Shown here piece by piece: positions 34,125-41,604 of a stretch of DNA of 64,000 nucleotides (the first letter of the stretch is position 1; every line of letters starts with the position of its first letter). A program made the translations under genes and the position numbers. The DNA is from Chitinophagales bacterium (GTDB taxonomy: Bacteria > Bacteroidota > Bacteroidia > Chitinophagales > LD1), in NCBI GenBank assembly GCA_016786765.1, contig JAEUUZ010000003.1, forward strand, positions 1 to 64,000. Reading direction: 5' to 3'. A model generated the notes under the pieces. It did no database searches and had not been told where the DNA came from. It saw nothing but the letters and a program-made list of their open reading frames with translations.

Positions 34125-34211
34125 GGGGCGTGTCCCGCGCTATTCGTTCCAATCTTTGTCCCGCTATGAAGCGGGCAAAGGATTTCCACTGCTATCGCGC
34201 ACGCGGCATCC
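34125..34211 (+). repeat. dispersed intergenic element, copy C
   Basis: Block order: GGGGCGTGTCCC, then GCTATTCGTTCCAATC, a strong hairpin (CTTTGTCCCGC paired with GCGGGCAAAG around TATGAA), GGATTTCCACTGCTATC and a GCGCACGCGGCATC tail. It lacks the small CCGCT hairpin found near the start of copies A and B. It lies 35 bp after pyk. The remaining bases to 34293 show nothing further. Confidence 0.7.
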
Positions 34212-34293
34212 TGCTGCATTCAACAAAAGTCATGCAGAAGTTAATTTGTTTTCGGAGTCACCTCCTTCAAAAAGTCTAATTCAAAGTAACTCA

Positions 34294-34803
34294 TCACCAA
34301 GTTCCTAAGTATGCATCGAAAACGGATGCATTCTCTAGTTCCAATTCATCTTGCCAACGATAACTTGCTTGTAGTAGGTAGTAAATAGCATCAACATCCG
34401 AAAGCTCTATTTTATCTACGTTTTCTATATGTCTATAGCCTTCTAATGCGGCCAAATAGGTTTCGTTTCCAACTAATAACTGCGTATCGCTTATTCGTTT
34501 GGCTAACAAATTAACGGCTATACGTAAATCTTCCAATTGATGATATAACGCCATTGCTTTTTGCTTTTCCGGGGCATTGTAACCTTCCGGCTGTACGTCA
34601 GGATTATTCACTAGCACATGAATGGTGTTTTCGGTAAAGATTCTGGTTGCTGTGCTAATAGGATGTAACATACTACGTTCAACTGCCGATAGTCGATGCA
34701 AAAAAGGCATGTTGTTTTGAATGGTTTCTAGCGCTGATTTTACGGCCGTAATTTGTGCTACAGTCATAGTAACACTATGGCTGATGTTGGGGTTGTTTGC
34801 CAT
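34294..34803 (-). CDS. conserved protein of unknown function
   Basis: A 169-residue, soluble, mostly helical protein with no signal or membrane segment. The sequence begins MANNPNISHSVTMTVAQITA and ends with a Trp-rich acidic tail (YRWQDELELENASVFDAYLGTW). No known domain recognised. A second small open frame lies 18 bp upstream on the same strand (see 34822-34899). Codon use looks like that of the neighbours, so I take it as a real gene. Confidence 0.6.
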   Translation of the reverse strand: MANNPNISHSVTMTVAQITAVKSALETIQNNMPFLHRLSAVERSMLHPISTATRIFTENTIHVLVNNPDVQPEGYNAPEKQKAMALYHQLEDLRIAVNLLAKRISDTQLLVGNETYLAALEGYRHIENVDKIELSDVDAIYYLLQASYRWQDELELENASVFDAYLGTW

Positions 34804-34821
34804 ACGATATGGTTTTTTTGC

Positions 34822-34899
34822 CTACTCTTTGATTCCCTTTTCGGCATCCGGGGTGTATAGTTTTGTAATTAGGGTGAAGGTAAACAGAACGCCTACCAA
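34822..34899 (-). CDS. possible very small membrane protein
   Basis: A minus-strand frame ending in TAG at 34822 is open back to about 34936. From TTG at 34899 it would give 25 residues, VGVLFTFTLITKLYTPDAE and a short basic end; read from 34936 there is one complete hydrophobic helix followed by a polar C-terminus. No ATG is available, so it may be a small gene with a rare start or a remnant of a longer one. It ends 18 bp before the unknown gene at 34803, on the same strand. The rest of the 34804-35085 spacer shows only the -7 box at 35060. Confidence 0.25.
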   Translation of the reverse strand: MVGVLFTFTLITKLYTPDAEKGIKE

Positions 34900-35059
34900 C
34901 GTTAGGTAAAGGTAAATATCGTTTTTGAAAAAGACAAGTTAGTGCTGATTTAGAAAGATGATTTTTATTGCTTTTTTCACCTCCTTGGCAATTGCGACAA
35001 AGTGAATGAGCCTAATTCACACAACCCAAACAAGCCATTCAGAATTATACCCTTTTTGC

Positions 35060-35067
35060 TATGTTTG
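35060..35067 (+). promoter_or_regulatory. -7 element upstream of the M42 peptidase gene
   Basis: TATGTTTG matches TAnnTTTG and lies 18 bp before ATG 35086. A TTG at the -33 position is lacking, so only the -7 half is supported. Confidence 0.4.
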
Positions 35068-35085
35068 TTTTCAAAATAAAACTAG

Positions 35086-36141
35086 ATGTCTATCAACGTA
35101 AATCTCCTAAAAGCCTGTTGCGAAGTGCCGGGCATCTCGGGTTTCGAGCAAAAAGTAAGAGAACTCATTACAAAAGAATTGAGCGGCTGCGACCTATCGC
35201 TCTACACCGATCACATGGGTAATTTAGTGGCCCTCAAAAAAGGCAAAAGCTCCACCAAAAAAGTGATGGCAGCGGCTCACATGGATGAAATTGGTTTTAT
35301 TGTAAAACAAATTGACGATAACGGTTTTTTGAAGATACATACCGTTGGCGGTTTCGACCCGAAAACATTAACCGCACAACGTGTAGTAGTGCATGGTAGC
35401 AAAGATTTGATTGGGGTGATGGGCTCAAAACCGATTCACATCATGAGTCCGGAAGAACGCACCAAACCGGCTCAAATCCACGATTATTTTGTGGACTTAG
35501 GTTTGCCGAAATCGGAAGTAGAAAAAGTGGTAGAAATTGGAACACCCATTACACGTCTCAGCGAATTACTCGAATTAGGTGAGTGTGTTAACTGCAAGTC
35601 TATCGATAATCGTGTGGCTGTTTTTGTATTGATTGAAACCTTAAAAGAGTTGAACGGCAAAGAAATTCCGTTTGATTTTTACGGTGTATTCACGGTGCAA
35701 GAAGAAGTAGGAACAAGAGGCGCACACACGGCAGCACATCACATTAGCCCTGATTTTAGTTTTTGTATTGATACCACTATCGCTTTCGATACGCCCGGTG
35801 CGAAGCCGGAAGAAATGGTAACCAAATTAGGTGCCGGTGTGGGCATTAAAATTATGGATGGTGGCAGTATTTGCGATTACCGCATGGTACGCTTTATGAA
35901 AGATTTGGCAAAGCAACACAACGTGAAATGGCAAGCCGAAATTCTACCGGCCGGAGGTACGGATACAGCGGGTATGCAGCGTATGGCTACCAACGGAACC
36001 ATTGCGGGAGCGGTATCTATACCTACGCGACATATCCATTCGCATATTGAAATGGCGAACAAAGCCGACATTCGCGCCAACATAGATTTGCTGAAATTGT
36101 GCTTGGAGAATTTAGACAACTACGATTGGAGTTTTAAATAA
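35086..36141 (+). CDS. M42 family metallopeptidase (glutamyl aminopeptidase-like)
   Basis: A 351-residue cytosolic aminopeptidase of the M42 (PepA-like, TET-forming) family. Two-metal site residues are visible: His in AAHMDEIGF, Asp in [10 protein letters not shown], catalytic Glu in VQEEVGTRG, Asp in CIDTTIAFD and the late His in [11 protein letters not shown]. These enzymes trim short peptides as large tetrahedral complexes. It heads a plus-strand run with the pterin dehydratase gene (4-bp gap) and ligA. Confidence 0.94.
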   Translation: MSINVNLLKACCEVPGISGFEQKVRELITKELSGCDLSLYTDHMGNLVALKKGKSSTKKVMAAAHMDEIGFIVKQIDDNGFLKIHTVGGFDPKTLTAQRVVVHGSKDLIGVMGSKPIHIMSPEERTKPAQIHDYFVDLGLPKSEVEKVVEIGTPITRLSELLELGECVNCKSIDNRVAVFVLIETLKELNGKEIPFDFYGVFTVQEEVGTRGAHTAAHHISPDFSFCIDTTIAFDTPGAKPEEMVTKLGAGVGIKIMDGGSICDYRMVRFMKDLAKQHNVKWQAEILPAGGTDTAGMQRMATNGTIAGAVSIPTRHIHSHIEMANKADIRANIDLLKLCLENLDNYDWSFK

Positions 36142-36145
36142 GAAC

Positions 36146-36394
36146 ATGAGCAACGCAGCCCATTGGACAGAAGCAAACAATGCCCTTTCGAAAACATTCG
36201 TGTTTGCGGATTTCGCTGAAGCCTTTGCCTTCATGACACGTGTGGCGCTCATTGCCGAACAACTCAATCATCATCCGGAATGGAGCAATGTGTGGAATCG
36301 CGTGAGCATCACCTTACGCACACACAGTGCAGGAAATACGGTAACTGAAAAAGATCGCGAATTCGCACAACGCATAGACGCATTCATTCAATAA
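36146..36394 (+). CDS. pterin-4a-carbinolamine dehydratase
   Basis: An 82-residue PCD/DCoH-type protein. The family's catalytic region is visible as [21 protein letters not shown], containing the conserved double His and the W-S-N-V-x-N-x-V pattern. It dehydrates 4a-hydroxytetrahydrobiopterin, usually supporting aromatic amino acid hydroxylation; no hydroxylase gene is in the window. It is slightly shorter than the common ~95-110 residues but contains the whole core. It lies between the M42 peptidase and ligA genes and is probably cotranscribed with them. Confidence 0.92.
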   Translation: MSNAAHWTEANNALSKTFVFADFAEAFAFMTRVALIAEQLNHHPEWSNVWNRVSITLRTHSAGNTVTEKDREFAQRIDAFIQ

Positions 36395-36408
36395 ATCAAA
36401 TTTGTAAC

Positions 36409-38496
36409 GTGTATAGCTCTGAACAACAAATAGCGCTTCAACAACTCACGAGTACGCTCCTGTCAACATTTCTTCCGCCAACAGCAGAGGAATTGCGAAG
36501 TGTGTTACGCTATCACGATTGGCGTTATTATGTATTAAGCGAACCCATCATCACCGATACCGATTATGACTTTTTGTTCAAAGCCTTAAAAACGCTGGAA
36601 GAAAAAAATCCGGATTTAATTACGCCTGATTCTCCTACACAGCGCGTGGCGAAAGGACTAACGGAAGACTTTCAACCGGTGGATCATTTGGTGTCGATGC
36701 TTTCGCTTGAGAATACCTACAATATTGAAGAAGTAGCCACTTTCGAAAATCGTGTGAAAGAACTAGTGATGAATGGTGATGTTGAATATTGTATCGAACC
36801 TAAATTTGATGGTGCGAGTATTGCCCTCGTGTATGAAAACGATTTATTGATTCGTGCCGCTACACGTGGTGACGGTACAACCGGTGAAGAAATCACGAAC
36901 AACGCAAAAGCGATAGCCTCTGTGCCGCTTTCTGCACCCTTTTCTAAATACGGAATTTATAAAATTGAATTGCGAGGCGAAGTGGTGATTCAGAAAGATG
37001 TGTTCGAGCAAAAGAATAAAGAGCGTGTGGCGCGAGGCGAAAAAGCTTTTCAAAATCCGCGGAATACCGCTTCCGGTTCCTTGCGTATGAAAGATCCGAA
37101 AGAAGTGGCACAGCGAGGCTTGCAAGCCATCATGTACCATATCAGTTATGCTGTAGATAAGGCGGGTCAAAATTTAATCGGCACCACGTTGCTGCATCAC
37201 TTCGACAACATAAAAATGATTGCGGAATGCGGATTTAAGAGTCCGATACAAGAAGTATCAGTATGTAAAACTACCGAAGCAACAGAAGCTTTTTTAGCAA
37301 AGTGGATTGAATTGCGCTATACCTTTCCGATCGAAACAGACGGTATGGTAATTAAGGTGAACAGCCTGAAACAACAGCAGCAGTGCGGCTCTACAGCACA
37401 TCACCCGAAATGGGCAGTGGCCTATAAGTTTCCGGCAAAACAAGCACATTCGAAATTGTTAAGTGTTGATTTTCAAGTGGGAAGAACCGGAGCTATAACA
37501 CCAGTGGCGAAAATTGAACCCGTGCATTTGAGCGGGGTTACCATTTCTTCTATCTCGCTGCATAACGAAGACATGATTCGCGAAAAGGGCATAATGTTGG
37601 GCGATACATTGATAGTAGAAAGAGCCGGAGAAGTGATTCCATACATTGTTGGTGTAGTGGCTGATGTACGCAATGGAAGCGAGCAGCCGCTGGTGTTCCC
37701 GAGCAATTGCCCTTCGTGTGAGTCGCCATTAATTCGTCCGAATGAAGAAGTAGTTTGGCGCTGCGAGAATGCGGATTGTCCGGCCCAGTTGGAGGAACGT
37801 ATTATTCATTTTGTATCGAAAGATGCCATGGATATTGACGGACTTGGCCGACAAATTGTAATCGATTTTATTGCCAACGGCTTGCTGAAAAACATTGAAG
37901 GTATTTATGTGCTCGACTTTGAAAAAATTCGCACCTTGGAAGGTTGGGGCGAAAAGTCGATAGAGAATTTGAAGAACGGAATCGAGCAATCGAAGAAACG
38001 TCCGTTGTGGCGATTATTAGTGGCTTTGGGCGTACGTCATATGGGTACAGGTACAGCGAAAGACATAGCAGGACATATTTTGTCAATTCATGAATTGTCG
38101 ACAAAAACGGTAGAAGACCTAGTGGCGATTGAAGGCATTGGGCCAAAGGTGGCGAACAGTATTCATGATTTTTTTACTAACGAAGCCAATATTCATTTGA
38201 TTCATGACCTTGAAAAACTTGGATTGAATACGATAAATAATCCGATAGATAACGCACCTGCATCGAACAAACTAAACGGACAAACCTTTTTGTTTACGGG
38301 GACGTTAACCCAATTCGGTCGTGATCGTGCAAAGCAACTAGTAGAAGAAAATGGCGGAAAATTGTTGAGTGCCGTTTCTGTCAATTTGAACTATCTCGTA
38401 GCTGGCGAAAGCGCAGGAAGTAAACTCACTAAAGCAAAGGCCATTCCGTCTGTAAAGATTATTACAGAAGATGAATTCTTGTCGTTAATCGCCTAA
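36409..38496 (+). CDS. ligA: NAD+-dependent DNA ligase
   Basis: A 695-residue LigA, essential for sealing nicks in replication and repair. Domain order is normal: Ia region (YHDWRYYVLSEP, with NAD contacts), adenylation domain with the active-site lysine Lys132 in EPKFDGAS, OB fold (GRTGAITPVAKIEPV), a four-cysteine zinc finger (CPSCESPL, then WRCENADCPAQL), HhH repeats and a C-terminal BRCT domain (LFTGTLTQFGRDRAKQLVEENGG). The start is GTG 36409. Its 3' end overlaps the convergent EptA-like gene by 12 bp. Confidence 0.97.
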   Translation: MYSSEQQIALQQLTSTLLSTFLPPTAEELRSVLRYHDWRYYVLSEPIITDTDYDFLFKALKTLEEKNPDLITPDSPTQRVAKGLTEDFQPVDHLVSMLSLENTYNIEEVATFENRVKELVMNGDVEYCIEPKFDGASIALVYENDLLIRAATRGDGTTGEEITNNAKAIASVPLSAPFSKYGIYKIELRGEVVIQKDVFEQKNKERVARGEKAFQNPRNTASGSLRMKDPKEVAQRGLQAIMYHISYAVDKAGQNLIGTTLLHHFDNIKMIAECGFKSPIQEVSVCKTTEATEAFLAKWIELRYTFPIETDGMVIKVNSLKQQQQCGSTAHHPKWAVAYKFPAKQAHSKLLSVDFQVGRTGAITPVAKIEPVHLSGVTISSISLHNEDMIREKGIMLGDTLIVERAGEVIPYIVGVVADVRNGSEQPLVFPSNCPSCESPLIRPNEEVVWRCENADCPAQLEERIIHFVSKDAMDIDGLGRQIVIDFIANGLLKNIEGIYVLDFEKIRTLEGWGEKSIENLKNGIEQSKKRPLWRLLVALGVRHMGTGTAKDIAGHILSIHELSTKTVEDLVAIEGIGPKVANSIHDFFTNEANIHLIHDLEKLGLNTINNPIDNAPASNKLNGQTFLFTGTLTQFGRDRAKQLVEENGGKLLSAVSVNLNYLVAGESAGSKLTKAKAIPSVKIITEDEFLSLIA

Positions 38497-40251
38497 GTCA
38501 AAATGTAGGGCAAAGTTTTGCAGCACAAAGAGTCTAAACCGTTTAATGCGTTGGGCTTCCTGATTCACCAAATTATTATTCTCTGTTGAATCGCTTTTCA
38601 ATTCGTATAGCTCTTCCTGTTTAAAATCTTTTGAGAAAATGTATTTGTAAATCACCGAATCCTCATTATCGATGATGGCATATTGTTGTTGTTTGGTTTC
38701 GAGTCCAACCTTTCCGGTTTCATGAAATGAGTATTGAACCCTTGTAGAATCGAGCAACGAAACCCCTTGCCAACAAGAAGGTAGTGTGAAATGCAGTGCT
38801 TGGGCAATGGTTGGAGCGATATCAATTTGTCGACTGCATTTTTCAGATGGATACTTATTTTGATGATCGATAATCAGCAACGGAACACGTGTTTGTGGTT
38901 GATAAAGCCAGTCGACATGCCCGTCAATACCATGTTCTCCAAGTCCTTCCCCATGATCAGCTGTAATAATTATCAATGCGTCTTTCAAAATACCTTTCTG
39001 TTCTAGTTCTTCGAATATTTTTTTGATAGTAACATCGGCTTGAAGAATTTTGTTGTCGTAGAGATTCGTTAAGCGTAACCATCGGTCGGAGGTGTTTCCC
39101 ACTGCTTTTTCATAAGGTTTCCAAAGAGCAAAGTTCTTTTGCAATAAGGCGGTTTCGTGTGGCGATTGCAGGTGCAGATAAAAGAAATTGTTATCCTTCT
39201 TAAACTGCCCGTTTTCTATGCCTTCTAACACCACCCGATCATCTTTGAAATAGTGTTTTTGCGCATCCATTCCATCGAAATAATAATCGCAATCGCGCGC
39301 ATAGGTTCCGGCAATATTATACCAGGCTTTGTGTGCTCCGGCAATAATAGCAGATGTTTGATACCCTTGCTTTTTGAGCAACTTGAACAATGTAAACCCA
39401 TCGTGAGTACAGTTTTTCCATTCCTTACTTTGCATTAGACTTGGAATACCACAAATGGTGGATGCTGATGTGGTAATACAGTTTTCGATTTTTTGTATTT
39501 CTCCGCTAGCATATAATTGACTTAGAAAAGGGGTTGTGTTGCGGGAATAACCATATATGGGCAAATGGTCGGCACGAAGTGCATCACACACAATTAATAT
39601 CACGTTTCGAGTGTTGTTGGGCTGTTTTGGATAATCTGCGGCAACCCTTTGATCGTTAACAGCCACTTTTGTTCTGTAGGGATTGAAGAATGGGTTATCG
39701 GCTGCTCCCCACATTTTATCGAATACAAACACTAAGAAAGGCTCACTTCGAAAATGAAAAAACCGTTTTACAGGTAAACAAAACAACAGCAAAATGAAGA
39801 ACAAAACAACAGCAAAGCGAGCTCTTTTCGTATTTGGATGGGGTAGTATTTGCTTACACACCAACAATACCCACAAGAAATTGACGAGCAGAAAAACAAG
39901 TAAAAACAGATAAACCGAATATGGCGAAACAGCAACAGAAGCACAAAAATCAGTGAGGTTTAGAACATATGGTTTGAGCATACTAATGGTAAGAATATCT
40001 CCCCAGTAGATAAGCCCAACACAGATTAAAAAATAAACCAATGTAATGGCTAAATGATAGCTATAAAGGAGAGCAACACGCATATAGAACGAATGAATGC
40101 TATTCCATGTAACCGAAAGCAAATAGTGAAAAATGGCGATAAATGCTAAATGGTAGATAATTGAAACAAAAGGGAGGCTGAGGAAGAAGAACAATATAGC
40201 ACCAAGCACAGACTGCAGAAACAACAACAAAAACAGTCGGTTCTCTTTCAT
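38485..40251 (-). CDS. EptA-like membrane phosphoethanolamine transferase (sulfatase fold)
   Basis: A 588-residue protein with about five N-terminal membrane helices (~residues 1-165) followed by an alkaline-phosphatase/sulfatase-fold domain (~215-560). NVILIVCDALRADHLPIYGY starts the domain and supplies a metal ligand; ENCITTSASTICGIPSLM resembles the EptA/CptA nucleophile segment (a Thr in place of formylglycine); TADHGEGLGEHG and GHVDWL supply further metal ligands. It probably modifies lipid A or other envelope glycan with phosphoethanolamine, though other phosphotransferase donors are possible. Its 3' end overlaps ligA by 12 bp on the opposite strand. Confidence 0.85.
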   Translation of the reverse strand: MKENRLFLLLFLQSVLGAILFFFLSLPFVSIIYHLAFIAIFHYLLSVTWNSIHSFYMRVALLYSYHLAITLVYFLICVGLIYWGDILTISMLKPYVLNLTDFCASVAVSPYSVYLFLLVFLLVNFLWVLLVCKQILPHPNTKRARFAVVLFFILLLFCLPVKRFFHFRSEPFLVFVFDKMWGAADNPFFNPYRTKVAVNDQRVAADYPKQPNNTRNVILIVCDALRADHLPIYGYSRNTTPFLSQLYASGEIQKIENCITTSASTICGIPSLMQSKEWKNCTHDGFTLFKLLKKQGYQTSAIIAGAHKAWYNIAGTYARDCDYYFDGMDAQKHYFKDDRVVLEGIENGQFKKDNNFFYLHLQSPHETALLQKNFALWKPYEKAVGNTSDRWLRLTNLYDNKILQADVTIKKIFEELEQKGILKDALIIITADHGEGLGEHGIDGHVDWLYQPQTRVPLLIIDHQNKYPSEKCSRQIDIAPTIAQALHFTLPSCWQGVSLLDSTRVQYSFHETGKVGLETKQQQYAIIDNEDSVIYKYIFSKDFKQEELYELKSDSTENNNLVNQEAQRIKRFRLFVLQNFALHFDLGD

Positions 40252-40359
40252 GGCGTATTTATTTGTTGAGCTATTTTGGAAATTTGCTACGAAGCGTAAA
40301 TCGTTACATTGTTTTTGCGCAATCTAAAAACCAAAGCCATTTGTTGTCGGAAAAAAGAT

Positions 40360-40388
40360 TGGGAAATAAAAAAAAATAAATACTTTTG
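40360..40388 (+). promoter_or_regulatory. plus-strand promoter of the candidate small RNA
   Basis: TTG (ending at 40361), 19 nt that are nearly all A/T, then TACTTTTG at 40381-40388, an exact TAnnTTTG match. It faces away from the EptA-like gene and no protein gene follows on this strand until 44981, so its transcript should be the short RNA at 40394-40478. Confidence 0.6.
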
Positions 40389-40393
40389 ATTCA

Positions 40394-40478
40394 TGATTCG
40401 AAAGAATCGAAATTTATTCTAACTCTTTTCAGGGGTGAAAAACGGTGAGGCTTCCTTCGGGAGGCTTTGCTGTTTTTA
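40394..40478 (+). ncRNA. candidate small RNA, about 85 nt
   Basis: Predicted 5' end ~40393-40395 from the promoter, 3' end at the U-run ending 40477. The RNA would open with a hairpin GAUUC-GAAA-GAAUC (40395-40408, a GNRA loop), have an A/U-rich single-stranded middle, and close with an 18-bp stem (40438-40455 with 40460-40477) capped by UUCG. It lies between two minus-strand genes and is antisense to neither coding region. A 9-codon ORF (ATG 40393 to TAA 40422, MIRKNRNLF) overlaps the first hairpin, so a leader peptide plus attenuator is another reading, but no plus-strand gene follows. I recognise no known RNA family. Confidence 0.5.
40438..40477 (+). terminator. strong UUCG-capped terminator
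   Basis: An 18-bp stem with the extra-stable C(UUCG)G loop, ending in five U. In the plus-strand RNA all 18 positions pair, five of them as G-U; read on the minus strand the same five become A-C mismatches. The plus strand is therefore the direction under selection, although the minus-strand form could still help end the WecA-like gene transcript, whose stop is at 40498. Confidence 0.75.
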
Positions 40479-40497
40479 GTCCCTTTCATGTACAAAG

Positions 40498-41604
40498 TTA
40501 AACTGCAACTTCTCGTTCCTTTTTCTTCTTGAGTCCTTTGTTGTATATCCATTGAAAGAAAAGAAACAAGACCAAGAAGTATGCAAAATAACATATTGAA
40601 GTTTGAATAGACCATTCAAAAACATCGAACAAAAGAGGTAAAGCAACACCAATAGAAACTAAAGATGTAACAATAAGAATAATGGCTACATTCCTATCGC
40701 TAATACCTAAATACGCCAAGTGATGGGTTATATGGTCCTTCCCCCCTACAAATGGCGATTGCTTTCTGAGTAACCGTCTAATAGTAACTGTTGATGTGTC
40801 GATAATTGGAACCGTAAAAAACAACATAGGAATAATGAATTGTTGTATTTGAAAATGTTCCGAAGTTGGCTGTTTAAACTTCCAGAAATATACAATTCCG
40901 CCAGCTGCCAAGAACACGCCTAAGAACTGACTTCCGGTATCACCCATATATATTTTGGCCGGGTTCCAATTAAAATAAAGAAAACCTAATAGACTGCCGA
41001 AAACACCTATCATCATTACCAAATAGAAGTTCTGATTAATAGAGCCATCTGAAAAGATGATGACAATAAACCCAATAATAATTGTAGCTGAAGTTGAAGC
41101 GGTAATACCGTCCATGTTATCCAACATATTCACAGAATTCATAATTCCAATAACCCAGAAAGCGGTAAACGCAAAATCGAGGGCAGGAACCTCCGTAACA
41201 TGAATATAAACATCACAGACAATTAGGATGAAGGCACAGCTTAATTGACCAATAAATTTGACCAAAGGGTTTGTGTTGTAAGTGTCGTCAGCTAAGCCAA
41301 TGAGGAAACCAAGTGTTGATGCTATCGTAATGCCAATAATATGCTTGTCGAACAACCATTCCGTTTGTCGCGGCATAGCGCCAATGAATGCAATTGAAAT
41401 TAAAAAAACAATGAAAAAGGAAAACCCACCAACAGAGGGTTTTATGTTAGATGCCCATCTTACTTGCTCTAGCGTTTTTTCGTTTCTAACGCCTAAATTA
41501 AAAGAGAAGCGCAGAAAAAGCCAATTGATGAGAAAAGAAATAAAAACGGCCATTGCGAAAAACAAAGTCAAGAAAAAAAGCCAATATTTAATATTGAAAA
41601 TCAT
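40498..41604 (-). CDS. WecA/MraY-family polyprenyl-phosphate sugar-1-phosphate transferase
   Basis: A 368-residue protein with ~10 membrane helices of the glycosyltransferase family 4 type. Conserved acidic motifs are visible: GLADDTYNT, NMLDNMDGITA and YMGDTGSQFLG, with a cytoplasmic GGKDHITHHLA loop matching the GxDHxxHRL-type HIGH-like motif. It loads a sugar-1-phosphate (for example GlcNAc-1-P) on undecaprenyl phosphate to begin glycan synthesis. It is the last gene of the Wza-Wzc operon; its start overlaps the Wzc-like stop by 4 nt. The acceptor glycan is unknown. Confidence 0.9.
   Translation of the reverse strand: MIFNIKYWLFFLTLFFAMAVFISFLINWLFLRFSFNLGVRNEKTLEQVRWASNIKPSVGGFSFFIVFLISIAFIGAMPRQTEWLFDKHIIGITIASTLGFLIGLADDTYNTNPLVKFIGQLSCAFILIVCDVYIHVTEVPALDFAFTAFWVIGIMNSVNMLDNMDGITASTSATIIIGFIVIIFSDGSINQNFYLVMMIGVFGSLLGFLYFNWNPAKIYMGDTGSQFLGVFLAAGGIVYFWKFKQPTSEHFQIQQFIIPMLFFTVPIIDTSTVTIRRLLRKQSPFVGGKDHITHHLAYLGISDRNVAIILIVTSLVSIGVALPLLFDVFEWSIQTSICYFAYFLVLFLFFQWIYNKGLKKKKEREVAV

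Noticed and set aside
40438-40477. Simple bidirectional terminator for the WecA-like gene alone
   Set aside because: Read on the minus strand five of eighteen stem positions are A-C mismatches; the plus-strand RNA pairs completely, so I list it mainly as a plus-strand terminator, though some minus-strand use is possible.
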